DNA of 32,619 nucleotides from Elusimicrobiota bacterium (lineage in GTDB: Bacteria > Elusimicrobiota > Elusimicrobia > UBA1565 > UBA9628): positions 1 through 32,619 of the forward strand of contig JAQTNG010000008.1 of the NCBI GenBank assembly GCA_028714015.1, written 5' to 3'. Below are positions 8,501 through 18,062 of the stretch, one piece after another (the first letter of the stretch is position 1; every line of letters begins with the position of its first letter). Both the position numbers and the translations under genes were made by a program. The notes under the pieces are model-generated. The model saw only the letters and a list, made by a program, of their open reading frames with translations, made no database searches and had not been told where the DNA came from.

Positions 8501-9871
8501 ATGCCTCGAACCTTCTCAGTCGTCAAAATTAATCTCGGCCTCAAAGGACTGGATCCCGCGACGTGCTTCGAGCGCCTCGCCGGCGAGGGCGGGCGCGGCT
8601 ATCTGATCGAGAAGGTCGAGGACGGACGAAGGCGGGCTTGGATCGGGGTTCAGCCGTTTGAGACATTGCGCGTCATCAAAGGGCGGGTGTACTCCGTCAC
8701 GGCCCGGCGCAGGAAACAGCTCCCGGGCGAGCCGTTTGCCGTTCTCGGCAAGCGCCTGGCTGAGTACCGAAGCCGAGGAGGACACCCCTTCGACGCCGGA
8801 GCGGTGGGTCTTCTCGACTACGAGATGGTGCGCCACCTCGAGCCGGTCAAAATGAAGGCCGAAGCCGACGAAGGCTTTCTCATGCTGTTCAACGCGGCGC
8901 TGGTCATCGAGGGCGGCCAGGCGAGCCTGCGCGCCCTAGCGGCCGGCGCGGCGGGCAGGCGCCGGGCGAAGAAGCTCGCGGTCGAACTCAAGGCGATCCT
9001 GCGCGGAGCGGGGCCCGTTCCGGCGCCGCCGGCATCGGGACGGCTTCTGCCCATGCAGGCCCGGCGCGGACGCGCGAAATATCTCGAGAGCGTGGCGAAG
9101 ATCAAGAAGCACATCGTCGCGGGAGACATCTTCCAAGCCGTCGTCTCGGACGCCTTCGACGCGCGCGTCGGCGGCGGCCCCTTCGCCGTCTACCGCGCGG
9201 TGCGCGCGGCCAACGTCACGCCTTACGGGTTCTGCCTGCTGGACGGCGAGCGCGCCTGGATCGGGGCCTCTCCCGAGCGGCTCGTGCGCGTGGTCGGCGG
9301 CTTGGCGCGCAACTGCCCGATAGCGGGGACGCGTCCGCGCGGCAAGACTCGGGCCCAGGACAAGCGTCTCGAAATGGAAATGCGCGGCAGCGAAAAAGAG
9401 CGTGCCGAGCATCTGATGCTCGTGGACCTCGCGCGCAACGACCTCGGCCGCGTGTGCGCGCCCGGCTCCGTGAAAGTCGAGCGCTTCATGCTCACGCGCC
9501 GCTTCTCCAACGTGATGCACCTGGTCAGCGAGGTCGAGGGCCGCCTCGACGAGGGCAAGACCGCCTGGGACGCTTTGGTCGCCTCCTTCCCGGCGGGCAC
9601 GGTCAGCGGCGCGCCGAAGGTCCGCGCGATGGAGATCATCGCCGGGCTCGAGCGCGCGGCGCGGGGCTTTTACGCCGGCGCCGTGGTCCAGGCCGATTTC
9701 TCGGGAAATCTCGATTCATGCCTGGCGATACGGTCGCTCGAGCTCGAGGGCGGCAGGGTCCGCCTGCAGGCGGGGGCGGGCATCGTCGCCGACTCGAGCC
9801 CCGCGGCGGAATGGAACGAGGTCCTGCACAAGCTCGCGGGGCTGCGCCGGGCGCTGGGAGGCTTGCGATGA
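8501..9871 (+). CDS. trpE: Anthranilate synthase component I
   Basis: TrpE makes anthranilate from chorismate with ammonia supplied by TrpG. The 456-residue protein has the C-terminal chorismate-binding domain: IGASPERLVRV, PIAGTRPRG, EHLMLVDLARNDLG, SFPAGTVSGAPKVRAME and GIVADSSPAAEWNE. The Ala in PIAGT is typical of TrpE, whereas PabB usually has Lys (PIKGT), so aminodeoxychorismate synthase is less likely. The N-terminal tryptophan-binding motif, usually LLES, reads LIEK here (GYLIEKVEDG). The feedback serine is therefore replaced, and inhibition by tryptophan may be weak (inference). It overlaps trpG by four bases (ATGA). The 66-base gap before the gene is the only substantial break in the cluster. 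Confidence 0.92.
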   Translation: MPRTFSVVKINLGLKGLDPATCFERLAGEGGRGYLIEKVEDGRRRAWIGVQPFETLRVIKGRVYSVTARRRKQLPGEPFAVLGKRLAEYRSRGGHPFDAGAVGLLDYEMVRHLEPVKMKAEADEGFLMLFNAALVIEGGQASLRALAAGAAGRRRAKKLAVELKAILRGAGPVPAPPASGRLLPMQARRGRAKYLESVAKIKKHIVAGDIFQAVVSDAFDARVGGGPFAVYRAVRAANVTPYGFCLLDGERAWIGASPERLVRVVGGLARNCPIAGTRPRGKTRAQDKRLEMEMRGSEKERAEHLMLVDLARNDLGRVCAPGSVKVERFMLTRRFSNVMHLVSEVEGRLDEGKTAWDALVASFPAGTVSGAPKVRAMEIIAGLERAARGFYAGAVVQADFSGNLDSCLAIRSLELEGGRVRLQAGAGIVADSSPAAEWNEVLHKLAGLRRALGGLR

Positions 9872-10452
9872 TCCTCCTGCTCGATAATTACGACTCGTTT
9901 ACCTACAACCTTTACCAGGCGGTGCGGTTCTTGAAGCACGACTGCAAAGTGCTGAGGAATGATTCGTTGTCGGTCAAAAAGCTGTTGGCGTTAAAACCCG
10001 ACGGAATCATACTCTCTCCTGGCCCCGGAAGGCCGGAGGACGCCGGAATACTTCTGGAACTCGTCAAGAAAGCACCGGCGACGATCCCTGTCCTCGGGGT
10101 TTGCCTGGGTCATCAGGCAATAGCTCTCGCGAACGGCGGGCCTGTCATAAGAGCCAAACGGCTTATGCACGGAAAGACATGCGTGATCACTCATGACGGG
10201 AAAGGAGTATTTCGAGGCTTGCCCAAACGCCTCACCGTGGCGCGCTATCACAGTCTCGTGGCCGCGGAACCTCTGCCGAAAAACATGGTCGCGACCGCGC
10301 GCGCGGAGGACGGCTCGCTGATGGGTTTGCGCCTGATCGATCGGCCGGTCGAGGGCGTGCAATTTCACCCGGAATCGGTGGCTACGCCTCTGGGCTTGCG
10401 GATGCTGAAGAACTTCCTCGACGGCGCGCGAGCGCCGAAACGACGAGCTTAG
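9868..10452 (+). CDS. trpG: Anthranilate synthase component II (glutamine amidotransferase)
   Basis: This class I glutaminase feeds ammonia to TrpE. The ATG at 9868 overlaps the trpE stop and gives a 194-residue protein starting MILLLDNYDSFTYNL. The nucleophile is C79 in GVCLGHQAIA, and the catalytic His and Glu are in VQFHPES. The oxyanion-loop motif SPGPGRPEDAG is also present. The enzyme could be shared with folate synthesis as in Bacillus, since no pabA or pabB is seen here. The first ~350 bases are notably AT-richer than trpE (9961-10020 is about 47% GC by hand count, against about 73% for 9541-9600). The stop codon lies in the left arm of the following hairpin. Confidence 0.94.
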   Translation: MILLLDNYDSFTYNLYQAVRFLKHDCKVLRNDSLSVKKLLALKPDGIILSPGPGRPEDAGILLELVKKAPATIPVLGVCLGHQAIALANGGPVIRAKRLMHGKTCVITHDGKGVFRGLPKRLTVARYHSLVAAEPLPKNMVATARAEDGSLMGLRLIDRPVEGVQFHPESVATPLGLRMLKNFLDGARAPKRRA

Positions 10453-10525
10453 TGTCAGGCCTAACAATTCGAACAATTCCTCGCGTCGTTGACGCCGAAT
10501 TCAACGAATTGTTAGGCCTGACACT
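10451..10525. repeat. Long inverted repeat (21-bp perfect arms) between convergent trpG and EamA gene
   Basis: The arms 10451-10471 and 10505-10525 are perfect reverse complements, starting AGTGTCAGGCCT and ending AGGCCTGACACT, with a 33-base loop. The repeat fills the gap between two convergent genes and includes bases of both stop codons. It could end transcription in both directions. The outer GTCAGGCCT resembles GTCAGACCT in the hairpin at 18063, suggesting a REP or MITE-like family. Confidence 0.7.
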
Positions 10526-11403
10526 CAAATTGCCGGTGAACTTTGGCGGCGTTTCGCGAGCGCCAGGCCGACGCCGCCCATAATCAGGGCGATGCCGAAG
10601 CCGGCGTTCGCGGTGAGACTCTCGCCGAGAACCACCCAGCCGAGCACGATCGCGACCACCGGAAATATCAAAGTGATCATGCTGACCTGCGTCGCGGGCA
10701 AGGCGCGGATCAGCTTGTAGTAGGACAGGAAAGCCACCACGGTGCCCAGGATCGCGAGATAGAAGATCGCGCCGACGTTCGACGGGGTCCAGGTCACGGC
10801 CGCGCCGCGCTCGAAGACGAAGCTAAGGCCCAGGAGCAGGGCCGCGCCGAGCGACATCGACCAGGCGTTGAGCACGCGCGCGTCGTCCTTCTTCGACCAG
10901 AGGCTTTGCGCGACGAGGTTGCCCGCGGAGCCCACGCTCGACACGAACGCGGCGAGCAGCCCGAGGGCGTCGGCGGAGGCGACGCCTTCCCTCGGCCAGA
11001 ACAGGACGACGACCCCGGCGATGCCGATGGCGATGCCGGCGCCCTTGCGGCGCGTCAAAGTTTCGGTGCGAGCGACGAAGGCGGTCAGCAAGGCGGTGAT
11101 CAGGGGGGCGACCGCGCACAGGACGGCGACGAGGCCGCTGGAGACCCGCGTCTCGGCCCAGTAGACGAGCGAGTAGCCGATGCCGAAGCCGAGCACTCCG
11201 GCGATCACGGCCGCGCGGCGTCCGCGGGGCGTCAGGCGCGGCGACAGGCCCGAAAAGAACACGAGCCCCCACAGGATCGCGGCCGCCAAGGAAAAGCGCA
11301 GCCCCGCGCCGAGAAACGGGGGCACGCCGTCGAGGCCGAACTTGATCGCGAGCCAGGTCGAGCCCCAGATCAGGCAGACCAGGCCGTAGAGGAATGGAAT
11401 CAC
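10525..11403 (-). CDS. EamA/DMT-family inner-membrane transporter
   Basis: The 292-residue protein is almost entirely hydrophobic, with about ten predicted transmembrane helices arranged as two EamA repeats. The N-terminus has the family pattern FLYGLVCLIWGSTWLAIKFGLDGVP (split here: FLYGLVCLIWGSTW, AIKFGLDGVP). The second repeat contains SYYKLIRALPATQVSMITL and a PVVAIVLGWVVLGE stretch, common in drug/metabolite exporters. The substrate cannot be told. Its place next to the trp cluster allows an aromatic amino acid or metabolite exporter, but that is only context. The start is a GTG at 11403. The promoter overlaps that of the divergent TrpC-like gene. Confidence 0.88.
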   Translation of the reverse strand: MIPFLYGLVCLIWGSTWLAIKFGLDGVPPFLGAGLRFSLAAAILWGLVFFSGLSPRLTPRGRRAAVIAGVLGFGIGYSLVYWAETRVSSGLVAVLCAVAPLITALLTAFVARTETLTRRKGAGIAIGIAGVVVLFWPREGVASADALGLLAAFVSSVGSAGNLVAQSLWSKKDDARVLNAWSMSLGAALLLGLSFVFERGAAVTWTPSNVGAIFYLAILGTVVAFLSYYKLIRALPATQVSMITLIFPVVAIVLGWVVLGESLTANAGFGIALIMGGVGLALAKRRQSSPAI

Positions 11404-11411
11404 GGGGCGTC

Positions 11412-11422
11412 TATGATATCAT
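11412..11422. promoter_or_regulatory. Overlapping divergent -10 elements
   Basis: TATGAT (11412-11417) precedes the plus-strand GTG at 11429 by 11 bases. It overlaps a ten-base palindrome, ATGATATCAT, that offers TATCAT on the minus strand nine bases before the GTG at 11403. Only 25 bases separate the two start codons, so the two promoters would compete for polymerase. Confidence 0.35.
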
Positions 11423-11428
11423 GCCGCC

Positions 11429-11956
11429 GTGGAAAACCTGGCCGGCCGGGCCGCGCACGCCGCGCGCCGCGTCGAAAAGCTCAAGAGGGAGCATCCCGTG
11501 GAGGCCCTGCGGGCGCTGGCCGGCTACGCGCGCGCGCCCCGCGATTTTGCGCCCGCCCTGTCCGGCATCGTGATGGACCTGCGCTTCGCCGAGCCGGGCC
11601 GCGGCCTGCTCGTCTCCGGCGGCGAGGTCACGGCGGAATACGCCGCGCGCCGCGCCGTCTCGGCCGTGGGCCGGGGCGCGACGGGCCTCGGGGTCTGGAC
11701 CGAGCGCAATTTCCACGCGGGCGACTATCTCCATCTCGACGCGGTCCGCGCGGCGGTCCCCGACGCCTTGGTCGCGATGATGGACTACGTCGTGGACTCC
11801 TGGCAGCTCGAGCGCGCCCGCGCGGGGGGCGCCGACGCGATACTGCTCATCCCCGAGCTCATAGGCCCGCATCTCGAGCGCATGCGCGCCTCCGCCCGGA
11901 CCCTCGGCCTGACGCCGATCGCCTGGGACGAAGGCTCCACGCCGCGCCTTCTCTAA
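11429..11956 (+). CDS. Truncated, probably non-catalytic TrpC-like protein (indole-3-glycerol-phosphate synthase homologue)
   Basis: The 175-residue frame matches the N-terminal two thirds of indole-3-glycerol-phosphate synthase by eye. SGIVMDLRFAEPGRG aligns with the IIAEIKRASPSKG segment, GLGVWTERNFHAGD with the SVLTE..YF.G. segment, and GGADAILLIPELIG with the GADAILLI segment. All four catalytic positions that can be aligned differ. The usual Glu and Lys of AEIK are D50 and R52, the essential Lys of KDF is M118 (MMDYVVD), and the Glu of VEVH is A165. The last barrel strands, with the remaining active-site residues, are missing. Codon use is normal for the region, so it is maintained rather than obviously decaying. 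GTG start, no Shine-Dalgarno. A regulatory or ligand-binding role is possible, and a relic is the alternative. Confidence 0.65.
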   Translation: MENLAGRAAHAARRVEKLKREHPVEALRALAGYARAPRDFAPALSGIVMDLRFAEPGRGLLVSGGEVTAEYAARRAVSAVGRGATGLGVWTERNFHAGDYLHLDAVRAAVPDALVAMMDYVVDSWQLERARAGGADAILLIPELIGPHLERMRASARTLGLTPIAWDEGSTPRLL

Positions 11957-11991
11957 AGAGAACAATCACGGCGGTATGATAGGATGAGAAC

Positions 11992-12843
11992 ATGAGCGCT
12001 TTCTCCGAAGCCCTGCTGGCCCTGCGGCGCGAAGGCGGCTACCCGTCCGCCTACCGCTTTTACCACAGCAACGGCGGCCGCCGCCACTTCGGCTTCACCT
12101 ACGTCCACTACCTGCGCCTCGAGAAGGGCGCCAAGGCGCCGCGCGCGGAGGCCTTCGGCGCGATCCTCAAGGCCCTGCGCCTGGCTCCGGCGGCCGACGG
12201 CGCGCGCCGTATGTTCCGCGCCTATCTTCTCGACGTGCTCGGCTCGCCCGAGGCCTACGAGCTCATCGTCGGCTCGGTCAGCAAGTCCGTGCCGTCGGTC
12301 TCGCCGACGCTCGCCGAGGGCGGCTTCGACCGCCTCAAGCGCGAGCGCCTGATTCACATGGGCATCGAGCAGTTCACGGCCATCTCCCGCGACGAGACGA
12401 CCTATTGGACCTCGGAGCTTCTGCTCAACGACGACGGCTCCTGGAGCCCGAAGGACGTGGCCGACCGCCTGGAATGCTCGCCCAAAGCCGCGGCCGAGGC
12501 GCTCGGCCATCTCACGAAGGCCAAGCTCCTGCGCGCGACCTCGCCGGGGCGCTGGAAGACGCGCCACCCCGGAAAATTCTGGACCTTCCCCGGACGCAGC
12601 AAGGGCATGGAGCCCCTGCTCGACCGCGTGCGCGTCTACTGGGACGCGATGGTCGAGCGCCGCGGCGGGCCGTTCGGCGAGCGCCTCGAGCTCGTGCGCG
12701 CCTCCTCGAGCGTCATGCGCCAGTACATGAACGCGCTGCACCGCGCCGTCGACGAGGCCAACCTCGCCGCCACGCACGCGAAGGGCGAGGACACGGCTCT
12801 GTTCCTGATCGAGGGCCGCGTCCGCCGGCTCCTGCCCTTTTAG
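11992..12843 (+). CDS. HTH-containing putative regulator, TIGR02147/DUF4423-like architecture
   Basis: The 283-residue soluble protein has an N-terminal HTH-like segment (about residues 15-65, including YVHYLRLEKGAKAPRAEAF and LKALRL), resembling an XRE-type fold. A second winged-helix-like segment lies around residues 145-190 (WSPKDVADRLECSPKAA, then LTKAKLLRATSPGRWK). The C-terminus ends LIEGRVRRLLPF. This two-HTH layout and length recall the TIGR02147/DUF4423 family, but the match is by overall pattern only. A TATGAT (11975-11980) lies 11 bases before the ATG. It abuts the EVE gene (TAG directly followed by ATG), so the two are probably cotranscribed. The target is unknown. Confidence 0.55.
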   Translation: MSAFSEALLALRREGGYPSAYRFYHSNGGRRHFGFTYVHYLRLEKGAKAPRAEAFGAILKALRLAPAADGARRMFRAYLLDVLGSPEAYELIVGSVSKSVPSVSPTLAEGGFDRLKRERLIHMGIEQFTAISRDETTYWTSELLLNDDGSWSPKDVADRLECSPKAAAEALGHLTKAKLLRATSPGRWKTRHPGKFWTFPGRSKGMEPLLDRVRVYWDAMVERRGGPFGERLELVRASSSVMRQYMNALHRAVDEANLAATHAKGEDTALFLIEGRVRRLLPF

Positions 12844-13299
12844 ATGGCCGCGCACTGGCTCATGAAGTCCGAGCCCGACGTATTTTCGATCGACGACCTC
12901 GCGAAAAAGAAGGCGGAAGGCTGGAACGGCGTGCGCAACTACGAGGCGCGCAACTTCATGAAGTCGATGAAGACCGGCGACAAGGTCCTGTTCTACCACT
13001 CGAACGCGAAGCCCTCGGGCGCCGCCGGCGTCGCCGAGGTGTGCCGCGCGGCCTATCCCGACCCGACGCAGTTCGATCCCAAGAGCGACTACTTCGAGCC
13101 CCGCGCGACGCCGGAGAACCCCGTTTGGTTCCAGGTGGACCTGCGCTACGTCTCCAAGTTTCCTCGCCTGGTCCCGCTCGACGAGCTGCGCGGGACGCCC
13201 GCGCTGGCCGACATGGCGCTGTTCAAGCGCTCGCGGCTCTCGGTGATTCCCGTGACGCCTCAGCAGTGGAAGATCATCACGGCGCGCGGCAAGGCCTGA
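12844..13299 (+). CDS. EVE-domain (PUA-like) protein, THYN1 homologue
   Basis: The 151-residue protein is a single EVE domain, a PUA-like fold that binds modified bases in DNA or RNA in known members. Typical segments are HWLMKSEPDVFSIDDL at the start, GWNGVRNYEARNFM, MKTGDKVLFYHSNA, GVAEVCRAAYPDPTQF, WFQVDLRYV and the C-terminal KRSRLSVIPVTPQQW. These closely follow the thymocyte nuclear protein 1 family pattern. No fused nuclease or methylase is present. EVE proteins sometimes accompany restriction systems, but none is visible here. The ATG directly follows the stop of the HTH gene. Confidence 0.9.
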   Translation: MAAHWLMKSEPDVFSIDDLAKKKAEGWNGVRNYEARNFMKSMKTGDKVLFYHSNAKPSGAAGVAEVCRAAYPDPTQFDPKSDYFEPRATPENPVWFQVDLRYVSKFPRLVPLDELRGTPALADMALFKRSRLSVIPVTPQQWKIITARGKA

Positions 13300-13300
13300 C

Positions 13301-13338
13301 TTATCCATAATTTTCCACCGGTGGAATTCCGTGGATAA
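13301..13338. promoter_or_regulatory. Imperfect inverted repeat with two DnaA-box-like ends
   Basis: TTATCCATA (13301-13309) and the inverted CGTGGATAA (13330-13338, read TTATCCACG on the minus strand) each differ by one base from the DnaA box TTATCCACA. Between them lies a 14-base perfect palindrome, TTCCACCGGTGGAA (13313-13326). The site is upstream of the gene starting at 13364 and could be its operator. A DnaA role is unproven. Confidence 0.35.
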
Positions 13339-13363
13339 CTTCACAAAGGCTACACTAACGACG

Positions 13364-14037
13364 ATGGGAGAAGAGAACGAGCTCGGCGGAGTGCGCATCC
13401 ACGGCGACGGCGCGCAGATGCGCCTGTCCATCAAGGACGGCGTCTATACGATCTGGGTGGAGAACACCGAGCTGATGAGCAGCTCGATCCATAAGTCCGA
13501 GGACGAGCTCGCGAAGATCGTCTGCGGCAAGCTCAAGCACCTGCCGGAGGCGCGTATTTTGATCGGCGGCCTCGGCATGGGCTACACCCTGGCGGCCGCC
13601 CTCAAGGAGCTCGGGCCCAAGGGGCAGGTGGTCGTCGCCGAATTGATGCCCGCGGTTCTCGAATGGAACCGGGGCGTGCTCGCGGACCTCGCCGGACGCC
13701 CGCTCGAGGATCCGCGCGTCGTCGTGAAAATACAGGACGTGGCGCACAGCCTGCAGACCGAGCTCCAGGAGTTCGACGGGATACTCCTCGACGTGGACAA
13801 CGGGCCCGAGGGCCTCACGCGCGGTTCGAACGACTGGCTCTACTCCCAGGAGGGCATCGCGGCGGCGTACACGGCGCTGCGTCCCGACGGCATACTGGCG
13901 ATCTGGTCGTCCACGCCGGACAAGAACTTCGGCATGCGCCTGCGCAAGGCGGGCTTCGACGTCGAGGAGAGGGTCGTCGACTCCTCGAACGACGAGCGCG
14001 GCGACAAACACACGATCTTCCTCGCCGTGAACCGGGC

Positions 14038-14041
<4 letters not shown>
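13364..14041 (+). CDS. Spermidine synthase-like class I methyltransferase-fold protein
   Basis: The predicted 225-residue protein carries a Rossmann nucleotide-binding motif, ILIGGLGMGYTLAAAL, followed by VVVAELMPAVLEWNRGVL, where the acidic residue would bind the ribose. Next come DGILLDVDNGPEGL and a C-terminal LRPDGILAIWSSTPD. This order is that of spermine/spermidine-synthase-like proteins, although the polyamine-synthase GGGDG motif is replaced by GGLGMG, so the substrate is unclear. The ATG at 13364 is preferred: TACACT ends seven bases before it. An upstream GTG at 13331 would extend the protein into the inverted repeat. The stop overlaps the convergent kinase gene by four bases. Confidence 0.7.
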
Positions 14042-16347
<2,306 letters not shown>

Positions 16348-16368
16348 TCGAGAGGGGGCAACCTTGTC

Positions 16369-16397
16369 AGTGTAAAGACCTGGGATGAGGGCGTCAA
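16369..16397 (-). promoter_or_regulatory. Sigma-70-type promoter of the kinase gene
   Basis: On the minus strand TTGACG (16397-16392) and TACACT (16374-16369) are separated by exactly 17 bases. Transcription would start about 14 bases before the ATG at 16347. This also supports that start, because the longer frame begins upstream of the promoter. Confidence 0.6.
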
Positions 16398-16473
16398 GGG
16401 CCTTCGGAGCGCTTTTTGGCGGCGATTTTAGGACCGGGCGGCGCTCCATATCGATTTGCTAATATAAGGACGG

Positions 16474-16902
16474 ATGAGCCGGCTGTTCTGCGTCGACGGC
16501 ACGAATCTGGTCCGCACCGCCTACGGCTACGGCGGCCCGGCCCATTCGGCCCAGGAAGACGCGGACACGGACCGGATCACGGTGATCTTCGCCCAGCTGT
16601 GCGAGGACGCCGGCGGGGAAGTCGAAATCGAGCTTTTTTATGACGGGGCGTTCCGGGCGCTCGGAGGCCCGCGGCCGGAGAACTTCCGCGTGAGCTTCAC
16701 GCGCGAGGTCACGGCCGACGACATGATCCTCGACCGGGTGCGCTCCCGTAAGTGGAGCAAGAGCGGGCCGACGACGGTCGTGACGGCGGACGTCGAGCTG
16801 GGCGAGATGGCCGAGGCCGAAGGCGGCAAGTGGATGCGCGTCGGTCACGGCTCGGCGCCGGAAGGCGTCGCGCGCAAGATTGGAGGGCGGTTTCTCAAAT
16901 GA
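16474..16902 (+). CDS. NYN-domain (YacP/Rae1-like) putative ribonuclease
   Basis: The 142-residue protein has the PIN-like NYN fold. Acidic residues appear in FCVDGTNLVR (D8), IELFYDG, TADDMILDRVRS and VVTADVELG, the positions that bind metal in this family. Members such as Bacillus Rae1 cleave mRNA in the ribosome, which is family knowledge only. The ATG lacks a normal Shine-Dalgarno, and a TAATAT hexamer (16460-16465) lies eight bases upstream, so a leaderless mRNA is likely. The stop overlaps the next gene as ATGA, an odd coupling to an amine oxidase. Confidence 0.75.
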   Translation: MSRLFCVDGTNLVRTAYGYGGPAHSAQEDADTDRITVIFAQLCEDAGGEVEIELFYDGAFRALGGPRPENFRVSFTREVTADDMILDRVRSRKWSKSGPTTVVTADVELGEMAEAEGGKWMRVGHGSAPEGVARKIGGRFLK

Positions 16903-18053
16903 GCAGCGTCAAGAACTCGGTGATCATCGTCGGCGGCGGCATCATGGGCGTGCAGACGGCCTATCACCTGGCCCTGCTCGGCCACACGGTCACCATCCTC
17001 GATCAGCGCGACGTTCCCAACCAGTGGGCGGCCTCGGGCGATCACCTGCGCGTGTTCCGCCTCACCTACGGCAAGGACTCGTTCTACACCGAGATGGCGC
17101 TGAAAGCCCTGCCGATGTGGCTCGAGCTCAACACCCTTTCCGAAGAGACGCTTCTTCTTCAGAACGGCGTGCTCGAGCTCGCGCCCAAGGCCGCCGGCTA
17201 CGAGGCGCAGAGCATGGCCGTCCTCAAGGACCGCAAAATCCGGTTTGAGAAGCTCGCCCCCCCGGACGTCAAGAAGCGCTATCCGATGTACCGCTCGGGC
17301 GCGTTCAAGTGGGCGCTGTTCCACCCGGACGGCGGCATGATCTGGGCCAGCCGCGCGGTCGCCGCGACCGCGTCCATCGCCCAGCGCAAGGGCGTCAAGA
17401 TCCGCAACGGGGTCAAGGTCGTCTCGATCCAGAAGGACAAGACCGGCATCAAGTCGGTCAAGGACGCGACGGGCAAGGTGTGGGAGGCCGACAAGTTCCT
17501 CTTCGCCGCCGGCTACTGGTCCAACGAGCTGCTCAAGCCGTGGGGCGTGCCGATCAAGATCACGAAGCAGGAGCAGTTGTTCCTCAGGCCGCAGGAGGGC
17601 CGCGGCCGCTACCGCCCCGAGCACTTCCCCGTTTTCGCGAGCCAGTCCGGCGGCTTCTACGGCTTCCCGGTCCACATCCAGGGCTTCATCAAGATCGGCG
17701 ACCACCGCAAGGGGCCCGTCGTGAAGGCCGCGAACCCCGACGAGCAGCGCACCCTGTCGCCGAAGTTCGAGAAGTCCTGCCGGGCGTTCCTCAAGCAGTT
17801 CATGCCCGAGCTCGCGAACTTCGTCGACTTCGAGGGCCATGTGTGCTGGTACGACAACACGCCCGACGACGACTTCATCCTGGACCGCCTGCCCGACGCG
17901 CCCAACGGCTTCGTCGCGGCCGGCTTCTCCGGCCACGGCTTCAAGTTCGGGCCGATCATCGGCAAGTCCATGGCGGAGCTCATCGTCGGCGGCAAGTCCG
18001 AGCTGAACCTGCACCGCTTCCGCCTCGGCCGCTTCAAGCTGAAGAAAGCCTAA
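16899..18053 (+). CDS. Sarcosine oxidase-like flavoprotein (MSOX/DAO family)
   Basis: The 384-residue protein starts with an FAD-binding Rossmann motif, IIVGGGIMGVQTAYHLA. By alignment from memory it fits monomeric sarcosine oxidase closely. SGDHLRVFRLTYG corresponds to the substrate-arginine segment (R51). K265 and H269 in FIKIGDHRKG match the oxygen-activating Lys and nearby His. C316 in VCWYDNTPDDDFILD matches the cysteine that covalently holds FAD. AAGFSGHGFKFGPIIG is the C-terminal signature. It should oxidise an N-methyl or cyclic secondary amino acid, releasing hydrogen peroxide. The exact substrate (sarcosine, N-methyltryptophan or pipecolate) is not decided. The ATG at 16899 overlaps the NYN stop. 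There is no signal peptide. Confidence 0.85.
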   Translation: MSSVKNSVIIVGGGIMGVQTAYHLALLGHTVTILDQRDVPNQWAASGDHLRVFRLTYGKDSFYTEMALKALPMWLELNTLSEETLLLQNGVLELAPKAAGYEAQSMAVLKDRKIRFEKLAPPDVKKRYPMYRSGAFKWALFHPDGGMIWASRAVAATASIAQRKGVKIRNGVKVVSIQKDKTGIKSVKDATGKVWEADKFLFAAGYWSNELLKPWGVPIKITKQEQLFLRPQEGRGRYRPEHFPVFASQSGGFYGFPVHIQGFIKIGDHRKGPVVKAANPDEQRTLSPKFEKSCRAFLKQFMPELANFVDFEGHVCWYDNTPDDDFILDRLPDAPNGFVAAGFSGHGFKFGPIIGKSMAELIVGGKSELNLHRFRLGRFKLKKA

Positions 18054-18062
18054 GGCCGCTGC

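Noticed and set aside
8501-9871. trpE as pabB (aminodeoxychorismate synthase)
   Set aside because: The chorismate motif reads PIAGT, with Ala as in TrpE, and the gene is coupled to trpG and clustered with trpBA.
11411-11965. A minus-strand frame opposite the TrpC-like gene
   Set aside because: The plus-strand frame shows alignable TrpC segments, while the minus-strand product has no recognisable pattern.
10543-11979. A long plus-strand frame across the transporter and the TrpC-like gene
   Set aside because: It spans two genes on different strands, is almost all charged and low-complexity, and has no start context.
11957-11991. Missing 3' part of trpC shifted into another frame
   Set aside because: Only 35 bases separate the TrpC-like stop from the next gene, so there is no room for the lost barrel strands. 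It is a truncation, not a simple frameshift.
16348-16449. Upstream extension of the kinase start by 34 codons
   Set aside because: It would place the signal peptide inside the protein and begin before the TTGACG-17-TACACT promoter.
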